A stretch of 64,000 bases of DNA from Natronoflexus pectinivorans (GTDB lineage: Bacteria > Bacteroidota > Bacteroidia > Bacteroidales > Marinilabiliaceae). Positions 35,057 to 42,579 of the stretch are shown one piece after another; the first letter of the stretch is position 1, and every line of letters starts with the position of its first letter. The DNA is taken from NCBI RefSeq assembly GCF_004345615.1, contig NZ_SLWK01000014.1, forward strand, positions 1 through 64,000. Direction: 5' to 3'. A program made the translations under genes and the position numbers. The notes beneath the pieces were generated by a model. The model saw only the letters and a list, made by a program, of their open reading frames with translations, made no database searches and was not told where the DNA came from.

Positions 35057-36469
35057 TTACATACCCTCGCCGGGGTTCATGTTTTCGGCCTCATCCCAAC
35101 TTAAAATTGCGTTTATGATTGTCGCAGCAAGGTTGCTTCCTCCGCGTCCTCCTTTAATAATCACTTGCGGAATATTGGGCAAACCATACTTCAGCATGTG
35201 TTTACTCTCTTTCACGTTAACAAAACCTACCGGCACACCAATCACACCTGTTGGGCTTGCATGCCCATTCCTGCTCAGGCGAATAAGCTCCATTAATCCG
35301 GTAGGAGCATTCCCAAACACAAATATGGCATCGGGGTGCTCTTCTATGGCCACATGAACAGCCGCCTGTGCACGGGTAATGTTCTTTTCATTTGCCAGAG
35401 CTAAAGTTTCTTCATGGTTAATATAGCACTTAACCGTTAAGCCAAGCTTATCAATCATACCTTTACGAATACCTTCGGCACCCATGTTCGAATCGGTAAT
35501 AATAGCAGGTGACTGACTGCTTTTTAATTTGTTGTGCAAAACATCCACACTACCCGGTTTCACATCAATTAAAGATGATATTGAAAAATCGGCACTGGTA
35601 TGAATGCAATAAAGAGCTACCCACAAATGCTCCGGCGAAAGGTTAGACACATCACCCATTTCATCCAAAATCTGATGAAAACTGCGATGCATTATTTGTC
35701 GGCCGGGCTTGATCTCACTCTTATCAACCCCATATTTATTGCTGTATCCGCGAGGCGTAATTAATTTTCCGTTAAACAATTGTGTTTGAGAGTTTCCAAT
35801 AATAACCATCGACAGCATATCAATTGAAGAAGCATCAAGTTGTTCGAGAGTTGTTACCGATGTTTCCTCTTCAGGGCGCCCCACCTGCCTTGCAATGCCA
35901 ACAGGTGTATGCGGACTGCGGTGTTGCAGAAAAATCTCTTTCAAACGCATCAATTGCCAAAACCTGTCCTTACTCACCGGGTTATAAACGGCAGTGACAA
36001 AGTCTCCCATTGCGGCAGCTAAAGCTCGCTTTTCAATGGTTTCCCATGGCGTAAGCAAATCCGACATAGAAACAGCGCAAAAATCGTGTCCCAACGGTGC
36101 CCCCAACAATGCAGCCGCGGCAAACATGCTGCTTATACCCGGAATAACCTCCAGTTCAATGGGCGAGTTATTCTTCATCTTCATCTCCCACAACAAAGAT
36201 GCCATGCCGTAAACCCCTGCATCACCACTGCTAACCACGGCCACGGATTTCCCTGATTCGGCCAGTCGAAAAGCCTCCTCTGCCCGCTTCGTTTCCTGCT
36301 TCATCCCCGATGAAAACGTCTCCTTTCCCTCGGTTAATGGCGCAATCATTTGTAAATACAATTTGTATCCTACAAAAACATCGCACCGGTTTAACGCATT
36401 AAACGCCTGTGGCGTTAAATACTTAAGGTCACCGGGACCAATTCCGGTTATAAATATTGTATTGCTCAC
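35057..36469 (-). CDS. cbiHC: Fused CbiH/CobJ C17-methyltransferase and CbiC methylmutase
   Basis: 470-residue fusion. Residues 1 to about 245 are cobalt-precorrin-3 C17-methyltransferase (ITGIGPGDLKYLTPQAFNAL, VVSSGDAGVYGMASLL, VIPGISSMFAAAALLGAPLG), which also contracts the ring. Residues about 255-470 are precorrin-8X methylmutase CbiC/CobH (IMHRSFHQILDEMGD with the likely catalytic His, GAEGIRKGM, PVGFVNVKESK). The two steps are far apart in the pathway, so this fusion is not simple substrate channelling. It starts 24 bases after the end of cbiL. Confidence 0.92.
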   Translation of the reverse strand: MSNTIFITGIGPGDLKYLTPQAFNALNRCDVFVGYKLYLQMIAPLTEGKETFSSGMKQETKRAEEAFRLAESGKSVAVVSSGDAGVYGMASLLWEMKMKNNSPIELEVIPGISSMFAAAALLGAPLGHDFCAVSMSDLLTPWETIEKRALAAAMGDFVTAVYNPVSKDRFWQLMRLKEIFLQHRSPHTPVGIARQVGRPEEETSVTTLEQLDASSIDMLSMVIIGNSQTQLFNGKLITPRGYSNKYGVDKSEIKPGRQIMHRSFHQILDEMGDVSNLSPEHLWVALYCIHTSADFSISSLIDVKPGSVDVLHNKLKSSQSPAIITDSNMGAEGIRKGMIDKLGLTVKCYINHEETLALANEKNITRAQAAVHVAIEEHPDAIFVFGNAPTGLMELIRLSRNGHASPTGVIGVPVGFVNVKESKHMLKYGLPNIPQVIIKGGRGGSNLAATIINAILSWDEAENMNPGEGM

Positions 36470-36493
36470 GATAAGTTTTTTCTCGAACGGTGA

Positions 36494-37210
36494 TTAATTC
36501 TTTGATGTAAAAATTATTAAAGAGAAATATGGCATCTCCCGATTTTCTAATTCTGCGGCATTGGTGGTTGTGAACTGTTCCGGTGTTCCAGCCTTTTCGA
36601 TATAAAAGAATGACCTATTGCAGCTTTTAAGAAATTGAGCCCAATCATCTTTAAGAATACTCATTTTCATAACAACCACCGTGCTGTGCTCTTCTATGGC
36701 CTGTTCTACTTGCGAAAACGAATCAGGTCGGGCAATAACAGTCATATCTTCCTGTTCCTCAACCAAAGGCAATTGTCCTATTGATGCAGAATGAATAAAC
36801 GCAGGTATGCCCGGAATTAACTCACATTTTATAGAATCTTCTTTAAACATCGGCAAAAGATATCCAAAAGTACTGTAAAACAGCAAATCTCCTTCACTTA
36901 CTACCGCAACTTTCAATCCCTGCAATGCATCTGTCCTGATGGCTTTATATGCGATTTCATAGTATTCAACCCGCCGTTGCGATTTCATAGGAAACAGCAT
37001 CGGTTTGAGTTGTGCTTTGAGATGATATGTTTCTAAAATTTTTAAAGAATAACTGATAGTTCTACCCTCATTCTTACTTGTGGCCGGATAATAAACCACA
37101 TCTGCCTGCTGCAAGGCTTTTAAGCCTTTTACAGTAATAAGTTCCGCATCGCCCGGACCTAATCCAACGCCAGTTATGGGAAAATTCTGTTGATTTAACG
37201 TACTACTCAT
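36494..37210 (-). CDS. cbiL: Cobalt-precorrin-2 C20-methyltransferase CbiL
   Basis: 238-residue tetrapyrrole methylase. The opening GVGLGPGDAELITVKGLKAL and VVSEGDLLFYSTFGYLL, with IPGIPAFIHSAS, identify the C20-methyltransferase (CobI/CbiL) branch. It uses SAM on the product of the CbiK chelation step, so its position after cbiK follows pathway order. Its ATG overlaps the stop of a possible 36-codon upstream frame (TAATG), and a strong hairpin lies upstream at the end of cbiK. Confidence 0.92.
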   Translation of the reverse strand: MSSTLNQQNFPITGVGLGPGDAELITVKGLKALQQADVVYYPATSKNEGRTISYSLKILETYHLKAQLKPMLFPMKSQRRVEYYEIAYKAIRTDALQGLKVAVVSEGDLLFYSTFGYLLPMFKEDSIKCELIPGIPAFIHSASIGQLPLVEEQEDMTVIARPDSFSQVEQAIEEHSTVVVMKMSILKDDWAQFLKSCNRSFFYIEKAGTPEQFTTTNAAELENREMPYFSLIIFTSKN

Positions 37211-37320
37211 TATTTTGCCTTAATTGAAAGAAGATTTAATAACTCACTCATTTTATGCTTCTCACCGCAATAAAGATGCATATAAGAAGCCAAACAATTT
37301 TTCTTTTTATAAAAGGGCAT
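37210..37320 (-). CDS. Possible 36-codon coupled leader frame before cbiL
   Basis: A short frame (MPFYKKKNCLASYMHLYCGE...) ends in TAA that overlaps the cbiL ATG by one base (TAATG), an arrangement that allows translational coupling. The gap it fills, 213 bases between cbiK and cbiL, is otherwise empty. No homology is recognised, and a stop lies just upstream in frame. It may be coding, a leader, or chance. Confidence 0.25.
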   Translation of the reverse strand: MPFYKKKNCLASYMHLYCGEKHKMSELLNLLSIKAK

Positions 37321-37407
37321 ATCAACCTAAGCCCCTTGTGCAATTTTTACACTGCAAGGATAGGGTTTGTGCTTTTCTTTTAAAGTTGAGTAATGAAATT
37401 CATGACC

Positions 37408-37432
37408 GGCAATTGAGGCAGCCTCAATTGCC
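37408..37432. terminator. 11-bp perfect hairpin at the end of cbiK
   Basis: GGCAATTGAGG and CCTCAATTGCC flank a CAG loop and cover the last codons and stop of cbiK. There is no T-tract, so full termination is unlikely. An mRNA-processing or stability stem between cbiK and cbiL, or an attenuator, fits better. Confidence 0.6.
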
Positions 37433-38224
37433 ACATGCCTGTAGCCGTATCTTCTCCACCCAAACATCCACTACCTCATCCATCAAACCCAGAGCTGTTT
37501 TATTTATCATTACCTCAAAACCTTGAGATTCCAACACAGATTTCCAGCTGTTTTCATTATCGCCGGCCATATCATTCAACACGTGGTCGCCAGCACTGGT
37601 AAGAAGAGGCATCAACCAGATACGCCTGAAGCCATTCTTCTGAAGTTGTGGGATGATGTCCTCGATGGTCGGAAACGCCTCGATGGTTCCCACAAAAATG
37701 GAGGAATCAATTCTCCTGAAATACTCCTGCAAACCGGCATAACAGATATTGGCCGAATGGTTGGTTCCATGCCCCATTAAAACAAGAGCCTCATCATTAT
37801 TTTTAAATGATTTGGAAAACCTGTGAATGGCTTCGGAAACTCTTACGTAATCATTATGCTCTGTTAGCAGCGGGCTACCCACTGTCACCTGTTTCAAACC
37901 TTTGGGAAGCCCGTTTACTCCTCGGACTATCTGTAATAGATCGTGGAATTCATGTCCCGGAATAACATGCAGGGATTGAACCGAAACATGCGTAAAACCA
38001 TCGTCGGCCATCTGTGTAAGAGCCGCAGCAGGAGATAAAACAACCCGCCCTCGCTCTGTCAGTTTTTTTCGCACAATGGTTGATGTGTAGGCTCTACGCA
38101 CCTCAATATCAGGATAGGCGTTTTGAACTTTCTCATGAATAAAATCATAAGCCGTATGTGCGTCAATTACCGATGACCCAAAAGCCACAAGCAGAATCCC
38201 GGTTTTCTCAGTTTGTTTTGTCAT
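37424..38224 (-). CDS. cbiK: Sirohydrochlorin cobaltochelatase CbiK
   Basis: 266-residue class II chelatase that inserts cobalt into sirohydrochlorin at the start of the anaerobic corrin pathway. Family motifs are GILLVAFGSSVIDA at the N-terminus and the metal-site histidines in VSVQSLHVIPGHEFHDL and VLMGHGTNHSANICYAGL. No signal peptide is seen, so it is cytoplasmic, unlike periplasmic CbiK relatives in some sulfate reducers. First gene of the cob operon, about 300 bases behind a cobalamin riboswitch on the same strand. The closest alternative would be a heme or iron chelatase, which the operon argues against. Confidence 0.92.
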   Translation of the reverse strand: MTKQTEKTGILLVAFGSSVIDAHTAYDFIHEKVQNAYPDIEVRRAYTSTIVRKKLTERGRVVLSPAAALTQMADDGFTHVSVQSLHVIPGHEFHDLLQIVRGVNGLPKGLKQVTVGSPLLTEHNDYVRVSEAIHRFSKSFKNNDEALVLMGHGTNHSANICYAGLQEYFRRIDSSIFVGTIEAFPTIEDIIPQLQKNGFRRIWLMPLLTSAGDHVLNDMAGDNENSWKSVLESQGFEVMINKTALGLMDEVVDVWVEKIRLQACGN

Positions 38225-38295
38225 ACATAAAAAGTTAATTCAGGTGTTTATAGTTTAAAATTTTATAGACCAGAAGCCTGCTCCGACTTGTCGGA

Positions 38296-38327
38296 GTAAC
38301 TCGTCCCGAAGGCTCGGGACGAGTTAC
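38296..38327. repeat. 14-bp stem palindrome in the cob operon leader
   Basis: GTAACTCGTCCCGA and TCGGGACGAGTTAC flank AGGC, an extremely stable hairpin. A shorter one (CTCCGAC-TTG-TCGGAG, 38281-38296) abuts it. A decayed relative of the same sequence occurs at 42354-42386, so this looks like a dispersed repetitive palindrome rather than a unique regulatory site. Confidence 0.75.
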
Positions 38328-38519
38328 ATGATTATAAATACCCCTAATGAAACAAATATCAATCTCTCAGTCTATGACCCCCAAATTCACAAGACCATTT
38401 ATTGCAATTCTCTGTAAGAACAATAAATCCCGAGGATGTATAAACAAACAAATTAGAAACTATAAAAGAAAATAATTGCATTTTGCTTGAATGTTCACTT
38501 CTAATCCCGGAAGTTGTTT

Positions 38520-38715
38520 ATTCGTTTGGTTTAATAATGGCAGGTCTTCTGACTTTCCCGACTTTTAACGCCTTCCCTTGGAATGTTTCCGAAAGTGGCC
38601 TGAAGTGTTAAAAGCTTTTTATGCTGAGCATAACGGAATTACAGCAGCGGGTACTGTTGCCGATTCTCACGGCATTCCCTTGCAAACTGATTTGGAACAA
38701 AACAGTTTTACCATA
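38520..38715 (-). promoter_or_regulatory. Cobalamin riboswitch 4 (cob operon leader)
   Basis: Minus-strand reading shows CAAGGGAATGCCGTGAGAAT, CGGCAACAGTACCCGCTGCT and GTAAT (38636-38684), then CCAAGGGAAGGCG, GTCGGGAAAG and the B12 box TCAGAAGACCTGCC (38539-38552). It leads the corrin-ring operon and should shut it off when B12 is sufficient, a standard feedback design. Confidence 0.93.
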
Positions 38716-38724
38716 ATCGAAAAA

Positions 38725-38732
38725 CAAAGATA
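38725..38732 (-). promoter_or_regulatory. -7 box of the cob operon promoter
   Basis: TATCTTTG on the minus strand, matching TAnnTTTG, about 40 bases ahead of the riboswitch core. A TTG sits 15 bases further upstream, a shorter spacer than usual. Confidence 0.45.
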
Positions 38733-38923
38733 AGGCTTTTTACGCTGCAATATTTAATCTGCCCTAATATTTCTTTAAACTTTAAGCCCTGAATAATTAT
38801 TGCTCGAAAAATGTGTAGAAAACACCCTCCCTTGTTTTGTTTCCCCCAAAAAAAACCACCCACACACGAAATTTACTGTATGCAGGTGGTAAAGAAAGGC
38901 TAAAAGAAAATAGATAGAAATAA
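38733..38923. other. Spacer between flavodoxin gene and cob promoter
   Basis: No gene is seen. Around 38846-38895 there is a C-rich stretch followed by CCACCC...GTGGT-type complementary segments, which may terminate the flavodoxin transcript. The evidence is weak. Confidence 0.3.
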
Positions 38924-39430
38924 TCAATTAAAACAGCTCTTCAAATCGGAAACCCAATTTTCAATCCGGGTGCTTGACATATCACTCTCATTGTCCTCAT
39001 CAAGCGGGAGGCCGGCAAAGCGGCCATCTATCACTGCTCGTGATTCTGAGAAGTTATAACCATCAACCGGAACCTGACCAACTACCCGGGCTCCATTCTT
39101 TACAACTGTCTCATATAAATCACCCATCGCATCAACAAAAGTATCCGGGTAAGCTTCAGCATCTCCAAGACCAAAAAGAGCGATGGTCTTTCCTGTTAAA
39201 TCCATCTTTTCCAGGTTTGGAAGAAAAATCTCCCAATCATCCTGAATATCGCCATATCCCCACGTTGAAACCCCAAAAATCAGTAAATTAAACCCAGAAA
39301 CATGCGAAGGTTCTGCATTGGCAATGTCACCAATGTAAACATCATAACCATTAAGTTGTTTAGCAATCGCGTTGGCAGCTGTTTTGGTATTTCCAGTTGA
39401 GGAACCATAAAAAATTGCAATTTTATCCAT
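38924..39430 (-). CDS. fldA: Flavodoxin
   Basis: 168-residue FMN electron carrier. The phosphate-binding loop FYGSSTGNTKTAANAI starts at residue 8. FGVSTWGYGDIQDDW and FGLGDAEAYPDTFVDAMG are the two flavin-stacking loops of long-chain flavodoxins. It can replace ferredoxin, and is a plausible reductant for the radical SAM enzymes in this window (NrdG, sulfatase maturase), by inference only. Monocistronic, with a 62-base gap from the next minus-strand gene upstream. Confidence 0.94.
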   Translation of the reverse strand: MDKIAIFYGSSTGNTKTAANAIAKQLNGYDVYIGDIANAEPSHVSGFNLLIFGVSTWGYGDIQDDWEIFLPNLEKMDLTGKTIALFGLGDAEAYPDTFVDAMGDLYETVVKNGARVVGQVPVDGYNFSESRAVIDGRFAGLPLDEDNESDMSSTRIENWVSDLKSCFN

Positions 39431-39492
39431 TGTATTGATTTTATAACGATTAAGGTAAATATTGACAAATTCACGAAAAGCATTTCGGGAAA

Positions 39493-39831
39493 TCAGTTCA
39501 GCGCTATTCCTTGCTCCACCAGAGTGCTGTTATTTAATAAACCCGGTTTCTTCCTTAAAGACAACAGGTCATTCAATTCTAAAAATTCTGAAGAATTAAG
39601 GCAGAAATACATCTTTCGGGCTCCAATATTCAACAACAATTTACGCCTGTTAAACGAATCTTTATTGAGATTCAGGTAATGTTCATGGTCGATAGAACAA
39701 ACATAACCATGCATCTGCTTCAACTCTTCGTAACTGAGAGTGAGCAACAAATTTCCAAACTCCAAATGAAATAGATTGGCGCATGGGCAAAAAGTAATTT
39801 GTCCATTGGATGACTTACAAATGAGTTTCAT
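39493..39831 (-). CDS. Unrecognised 112-residue protein
   Basis: No family recognised with confidence. The sequence begins MKLICKSSNGQITFCPCANLFHLEFGNLLL with three Cys in the first 20 residues, has no signal peptide or membrane helix, and looks like a folded alpha/beta domain rather than a shadow frame. It resembles small Bacteroidota proteins that pair with flavodoxin genes, but I cannot name one. It is in the same orientation as flavodoxin, 62 bases upstream of it, and may be co-transcribed. A possible Cys/His metal site (C5, C15, C17) is inference. Confidence 0.6.
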   Translation of the reverse strand: MKLICKSSNGQITFCPCANLFHLEFGNLLLTLSYEELKQMHGYVCSIDHEHYLNLNKDSFNRRKLLLNIGARKMYFCLNSSEFLELNDLLSLRKKPGLLNNSTLVEQGIALN

Positions 39832-39864
39832 ACATGTAGTTTTTGTTAAGGATGATGTGGTAAA

Positions 39865-39889
39865 GAATTATGCACTTCGTGCATAATTC
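39865..39889. promoter_or_regulatory. 11-bp inverted repeat upstream of the 112-residue gene
   Basis: GAATTATGCAC and GTGCATAATTC flank TTC, 34 bases ahead of the start codon of the minus-strand gene. It could be an operator or a 5' UTR hairpin; no T-tract is present on the plus strand. Confidence 0.45.
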
Positions 39890-40084
39890 GCATATTAACC
39901 ACCTGATACTATTTAGATTCTTTCTATACAAAGTAAAGCCTAATTGTGAGCATCATCAATCACCTATAGTTGGGATTTTTTTGAACAGTTATAAGGATAA
40001 AAAAGACAAAAACACTCCAAAACACTATATTTAGGCCAATTACACATATCCCCAATTATGGGAATAATTGAAATTTAATTCTTT

Positions 40085-40115
40085 TTGTACAGTCATTTTC
40101 TTTTCAGTATCTTTA
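40085..40115 (+). promoter_or_regulatory. dapA promoter
   Basis: TTG (40085-40087), 20 bases, TATCTTTA (40108-40115), close to the Bacteroidota -33/-7 consensus and with the same spacing as the zur promoter. The rest of the 356-base gap upstream holds no gene. Confidence 0.5.
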
Positions 40116-40187
40116 CGGTTTAGTAGCGGAATGTGAAAATTCCTACTCTAGCTTCAGAAAAAATCGAAAAAGATAAATTCATACATT

Positions 40188-41078
40188 ATGAAGATTGATA
40201 ATCTGCGCGGCTCCATTGTCGCAATAGTAACGCCTTTTAAAGAAAACGGTGATATTGATTTTGAAACTTATGACTCGCTTGTAGAGTGGCACATTGAACA
40301 GGGAACCGATGGTCTGGTAGTTTGCGGAACCACCGGCGAAACTCCGGCTCTTTCGGAAGAAGAGGATGCCATGATGATTGAGCGTACGGTAAAAATAGTC
40401 AATGGCCGCATACCTGTCATTGCAGGAACAGGAAGCAACTCCACTAAAGATTGTATAAAATATTCAAACACTGCGAAAAAAGCTGGTGTAGATGCTCTTC
40501 TTGTAGTTGCCCCATATTACAACAAACCATCTGACAAAGGGATGTATCAACACTTTTCGGGTGTTGCAAAAGCGGTTGACCTGCCAATTATTCTTTACAA
40601 CGTTCCCGGACGAACCGGCAGCTGCATTTCGGCAAAACTGGCTATTCAATTGGCAAAAGACCATAAAAACATCATAGCCATTAAAGAAGCAGGCGGAAGC
40701 ATGAGCGTATTTGCTGAATTACTGGCCAACCGTCCGGAAGGATTCAAAGTATACAGCGGCGACGACTTTTTGGCTACTTCGGCAAACCTTTTGGGAGCCG
40801 ATGGCTGTATCTCAGTAGTGGCAAATTTAGTTCCTAAAGATTTTCATGAACTAATGATTGCTTCTTTGGATGGAGATGTGAAGAAATCGAAAAGCTTATT
40901 CTTTAAATACAAGGCTTTAATGGAGCATATGTTTGCAGAATCAAACCCATTGCCTGTAAAAACAGCTCTGGCATTAATGGGAAAGGTGAATGAAACATTC
41001 AGGCTTCCGCTTTGCACCATGGAGGATGCCACTAGAAATGCATTGAAAGATGAATTGCAAAAGCTTAAGCTCATTTAA
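40188..41078 (+). CDS. dapA: 4-hydroxy-tetrahydrodipicolinate synthase
   Basis: Condenses pyruvate with aspartate semialdehyde in lysine and diaminopimelate synthesis. The 296-residue TIM barrel has the family signature CGTTGETPALSEEE (Thr48/Thr49), the catalytic Tyr137 in LYNVPGRTG, and the Schiff-base Lys166 in IAIKEAGGSM. All key residues are present and the length is standard, so it is a true DapA rather than a sialate lyase. It is monocistronic, with its own promoter and terminator. Confidence 0.96.
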   Translation: MKIDNLRGSIVAIVTPFKENGDIDFETYDSLVEWHIEQGTDGLVVCGTTGETPALSEEEDAMMIERTVKIVNGRIPVIAGTGSNSTKDCIKYSNTAKKAGVDALLVVAPYYNKPSDKGMYQHFSGVAKAVDLPIILYNVPGRTGSCISAKLAIQLAKDHKNIIAIKEAGGSMSVFAELLANRPEGFKVYSGDDFLATSANLLGADGCISVVANLVPKDFHELMIASLDGDVKKSKSLFFKYKALMEHMFAESNPLPVKTALALMGKVNETFRLPLCTMEDATRNALKDELQKLKLI

Positions 41079-41100
41079 GAATATAACAGACAAAAGGAAT

Positions 41101-41132
41101 AGGCTGTCTCAGAAAGGGGCAGCCTTTTTTTA
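41101..41132 (+). terminator. Terminator of dapA
   Basis: AGGCTG (41101-41106) pairs with CAGCCT (41120-41125), followed by at least six T. It also borders the stop of the convergent maturase gene. Confidence 0.8.
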
Positions 41133-42320
41133 TCCTAAAAAATCCCTGATTGCATTATAGGATTTTATTGAATTGAAGTGATTGCTGTTTTGTTTTTCGT
41201 GCCATTTCTGTGCGAGCTCTTTATAAAAACCATCAGCATGTTCCAGTAGCATTTTATTGCTTTTACAAAAACGAGGCATGCCACTGTCGCGAATGTCTTT
41301 TATCCTATCTTTTGGACAACCTCCCAAACAATATCTGTACCATGAACACCTCCGGCACTTTTGAGGCAATACTGATTTTAGCTTACCAAACTGCTGTTGC
41401 TTTTGTGAGTTCAAAAGATCGATTAAGCGGGAATTCTTTATATTGCCCAATTTCCATTTTGTTTCTACAAAAAAATCGCATGCAAAGACATCACCTTTAT
41501 GCTCAATTGTGGGGTATGTCCCACATTCTGCCTGCATGTAACATTCAGGAGCCTGCATTCCCACATAGGCAAAAAACAAAGATTCAAATTCACGTATATG
41601 AGTGGTAGGCTCACCATTCTCAAAATCACGAGTCCACAAATCGAATAATTCAATTAAAAAGTGTCCATAATCCTCGGCCGTAACCGAAAATTCAGCTGCA
41701 TAACGGGTTCCATTTCGTGAGGTTTCCACAATTGGAATAAATTGCATCCATTTAAGTTGTTCAGCTTTAAAGAAATTGTAAATTTCTTCGGCAAATTGAG
41801 ACGAATACGAAGTTAAACAACTCATTGCATTAACCGACACATTATATTCCTTCAACAAAGACAAACTTTGGTACACTCTTTCCCATGAAGGGGCTCCATT
41901 AGAGAACTTGCGATAATTGTCGTGTACATGCTTAGGTCCATCGATGGATAAACCAACAAGAAAATTATGATTGTTTAAAAACGCAGCCCACTCCTCATCA
42001 ACCAACAAACCATTGGTTTGCAATCCATTACCAACAACTTTACCTCTGCCATATTTCTTTTGAAGTTCAATTACATTTTCATAAAACTCAATGCCCATGA
42101 GGGTTGGCTCACCACCCTGCCAGGTAAACGATACATGCGAACCCGACTGCTCCATTACTTGTTTTATTAATATCTCAAGTAAATCGAAACTCATACGATG
42201 AGTCTTGCTTTCATTGAATAGTTCTGATTTATCGAGATAAAAACAATAAGTACAATTGAGGTTACAATCGGGACCCGCTGGTTTTACCAACACAGAATTT
42301 AATGGCTTAAATGATTTCAT
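41130..42320 (-). CDS. Anaerobic sulfatase-maturating enzyme (anSME)
   Basis: Radical SAM/SPASM enzyme that oxidises the active-site Cys or Ser of sulfatases to formylglycine without oxygen. The 396-residue protein has C19-NLN-C23-TY-C26 for the SAM cluster, the WQGGEPTLMG motif, and a SPASM domain with at least seven Cys from about 265 to 350 (ECGTYP, FACDFF, CRRCSWYRYCLGGC) for two auxiliary clusters. It is transcribed divergently from two Cys-type sulfatases, its evident substrates. The spacer between them is 259 bases. Confidence 0.94.
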   Translation of the reverse strand: MKSFKPLNSVLVKPAGPDCNLNCTYCFYLDKSELFNESKTHRMSFDLLEILIKQVMEQSGSHVSFTWQGGEPTLMGIEFYENVIELQKKYGRGKVVGNGLQTNGLLVDEEWAAFLNNHNFLVGLSIDGPKHVHDNYRKFSNGAPSWERVYQSLSLLKEYNVSVNAMSCLTSYSSQFAEEIYNFFKAEQLKWMQFIPIVETSRNGTRYAAEFSVTAEDYGHFLIELFDLWTRDFENGEPTTHIREFESLFFAYVGMQAPECYMQAECGTYPTIEHKGDVFACDFFVETKWKLGNIKNSRLIDLLNSQKQQQFGKLKSVLPQKCRRCSWYRYCLGGCPKDRIKDIRDSGMPRFCKSNKMLLEHADGFYKELAQKWHEKQNSNHFNSIKSYNAIRDFLG

Positions 42321-42353
42321 GTGTCTAAAATTTGATTTTAAGTAACCACACGG

Positions 42354-42386
42354 AACTCGTCCCGAAGTCTCGGGACTCGATTCATC
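42354..42386. repeat. Decayed copy of the CTCGTCCCGA palindrome
   Basis: AACTCGTCCCGA-AGTC-TCGGGACTCGA shares the left arm and most of the right arm of the palindrome at 38296-38327. It lies in the divergent spacer between the maturase and the first sulfatase. Confidence 0.55.
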
Positions 42387-42579
42387 TTATAATTATTTTC
42401 TCTTTCGAAATACAAAACACACATGTAAGTTTAAAAAAACAACAAATATAAAACAAGTGAAATTGCAGATACTATCCATTTTTCTTGCTCAACAAAATCA
42501 TTCTCTTAACTTTGATGTGCACAGGATGCTAAACCATTTCAGACAGATAAGCATATAATTAAACCATAAAATTGCTGCT

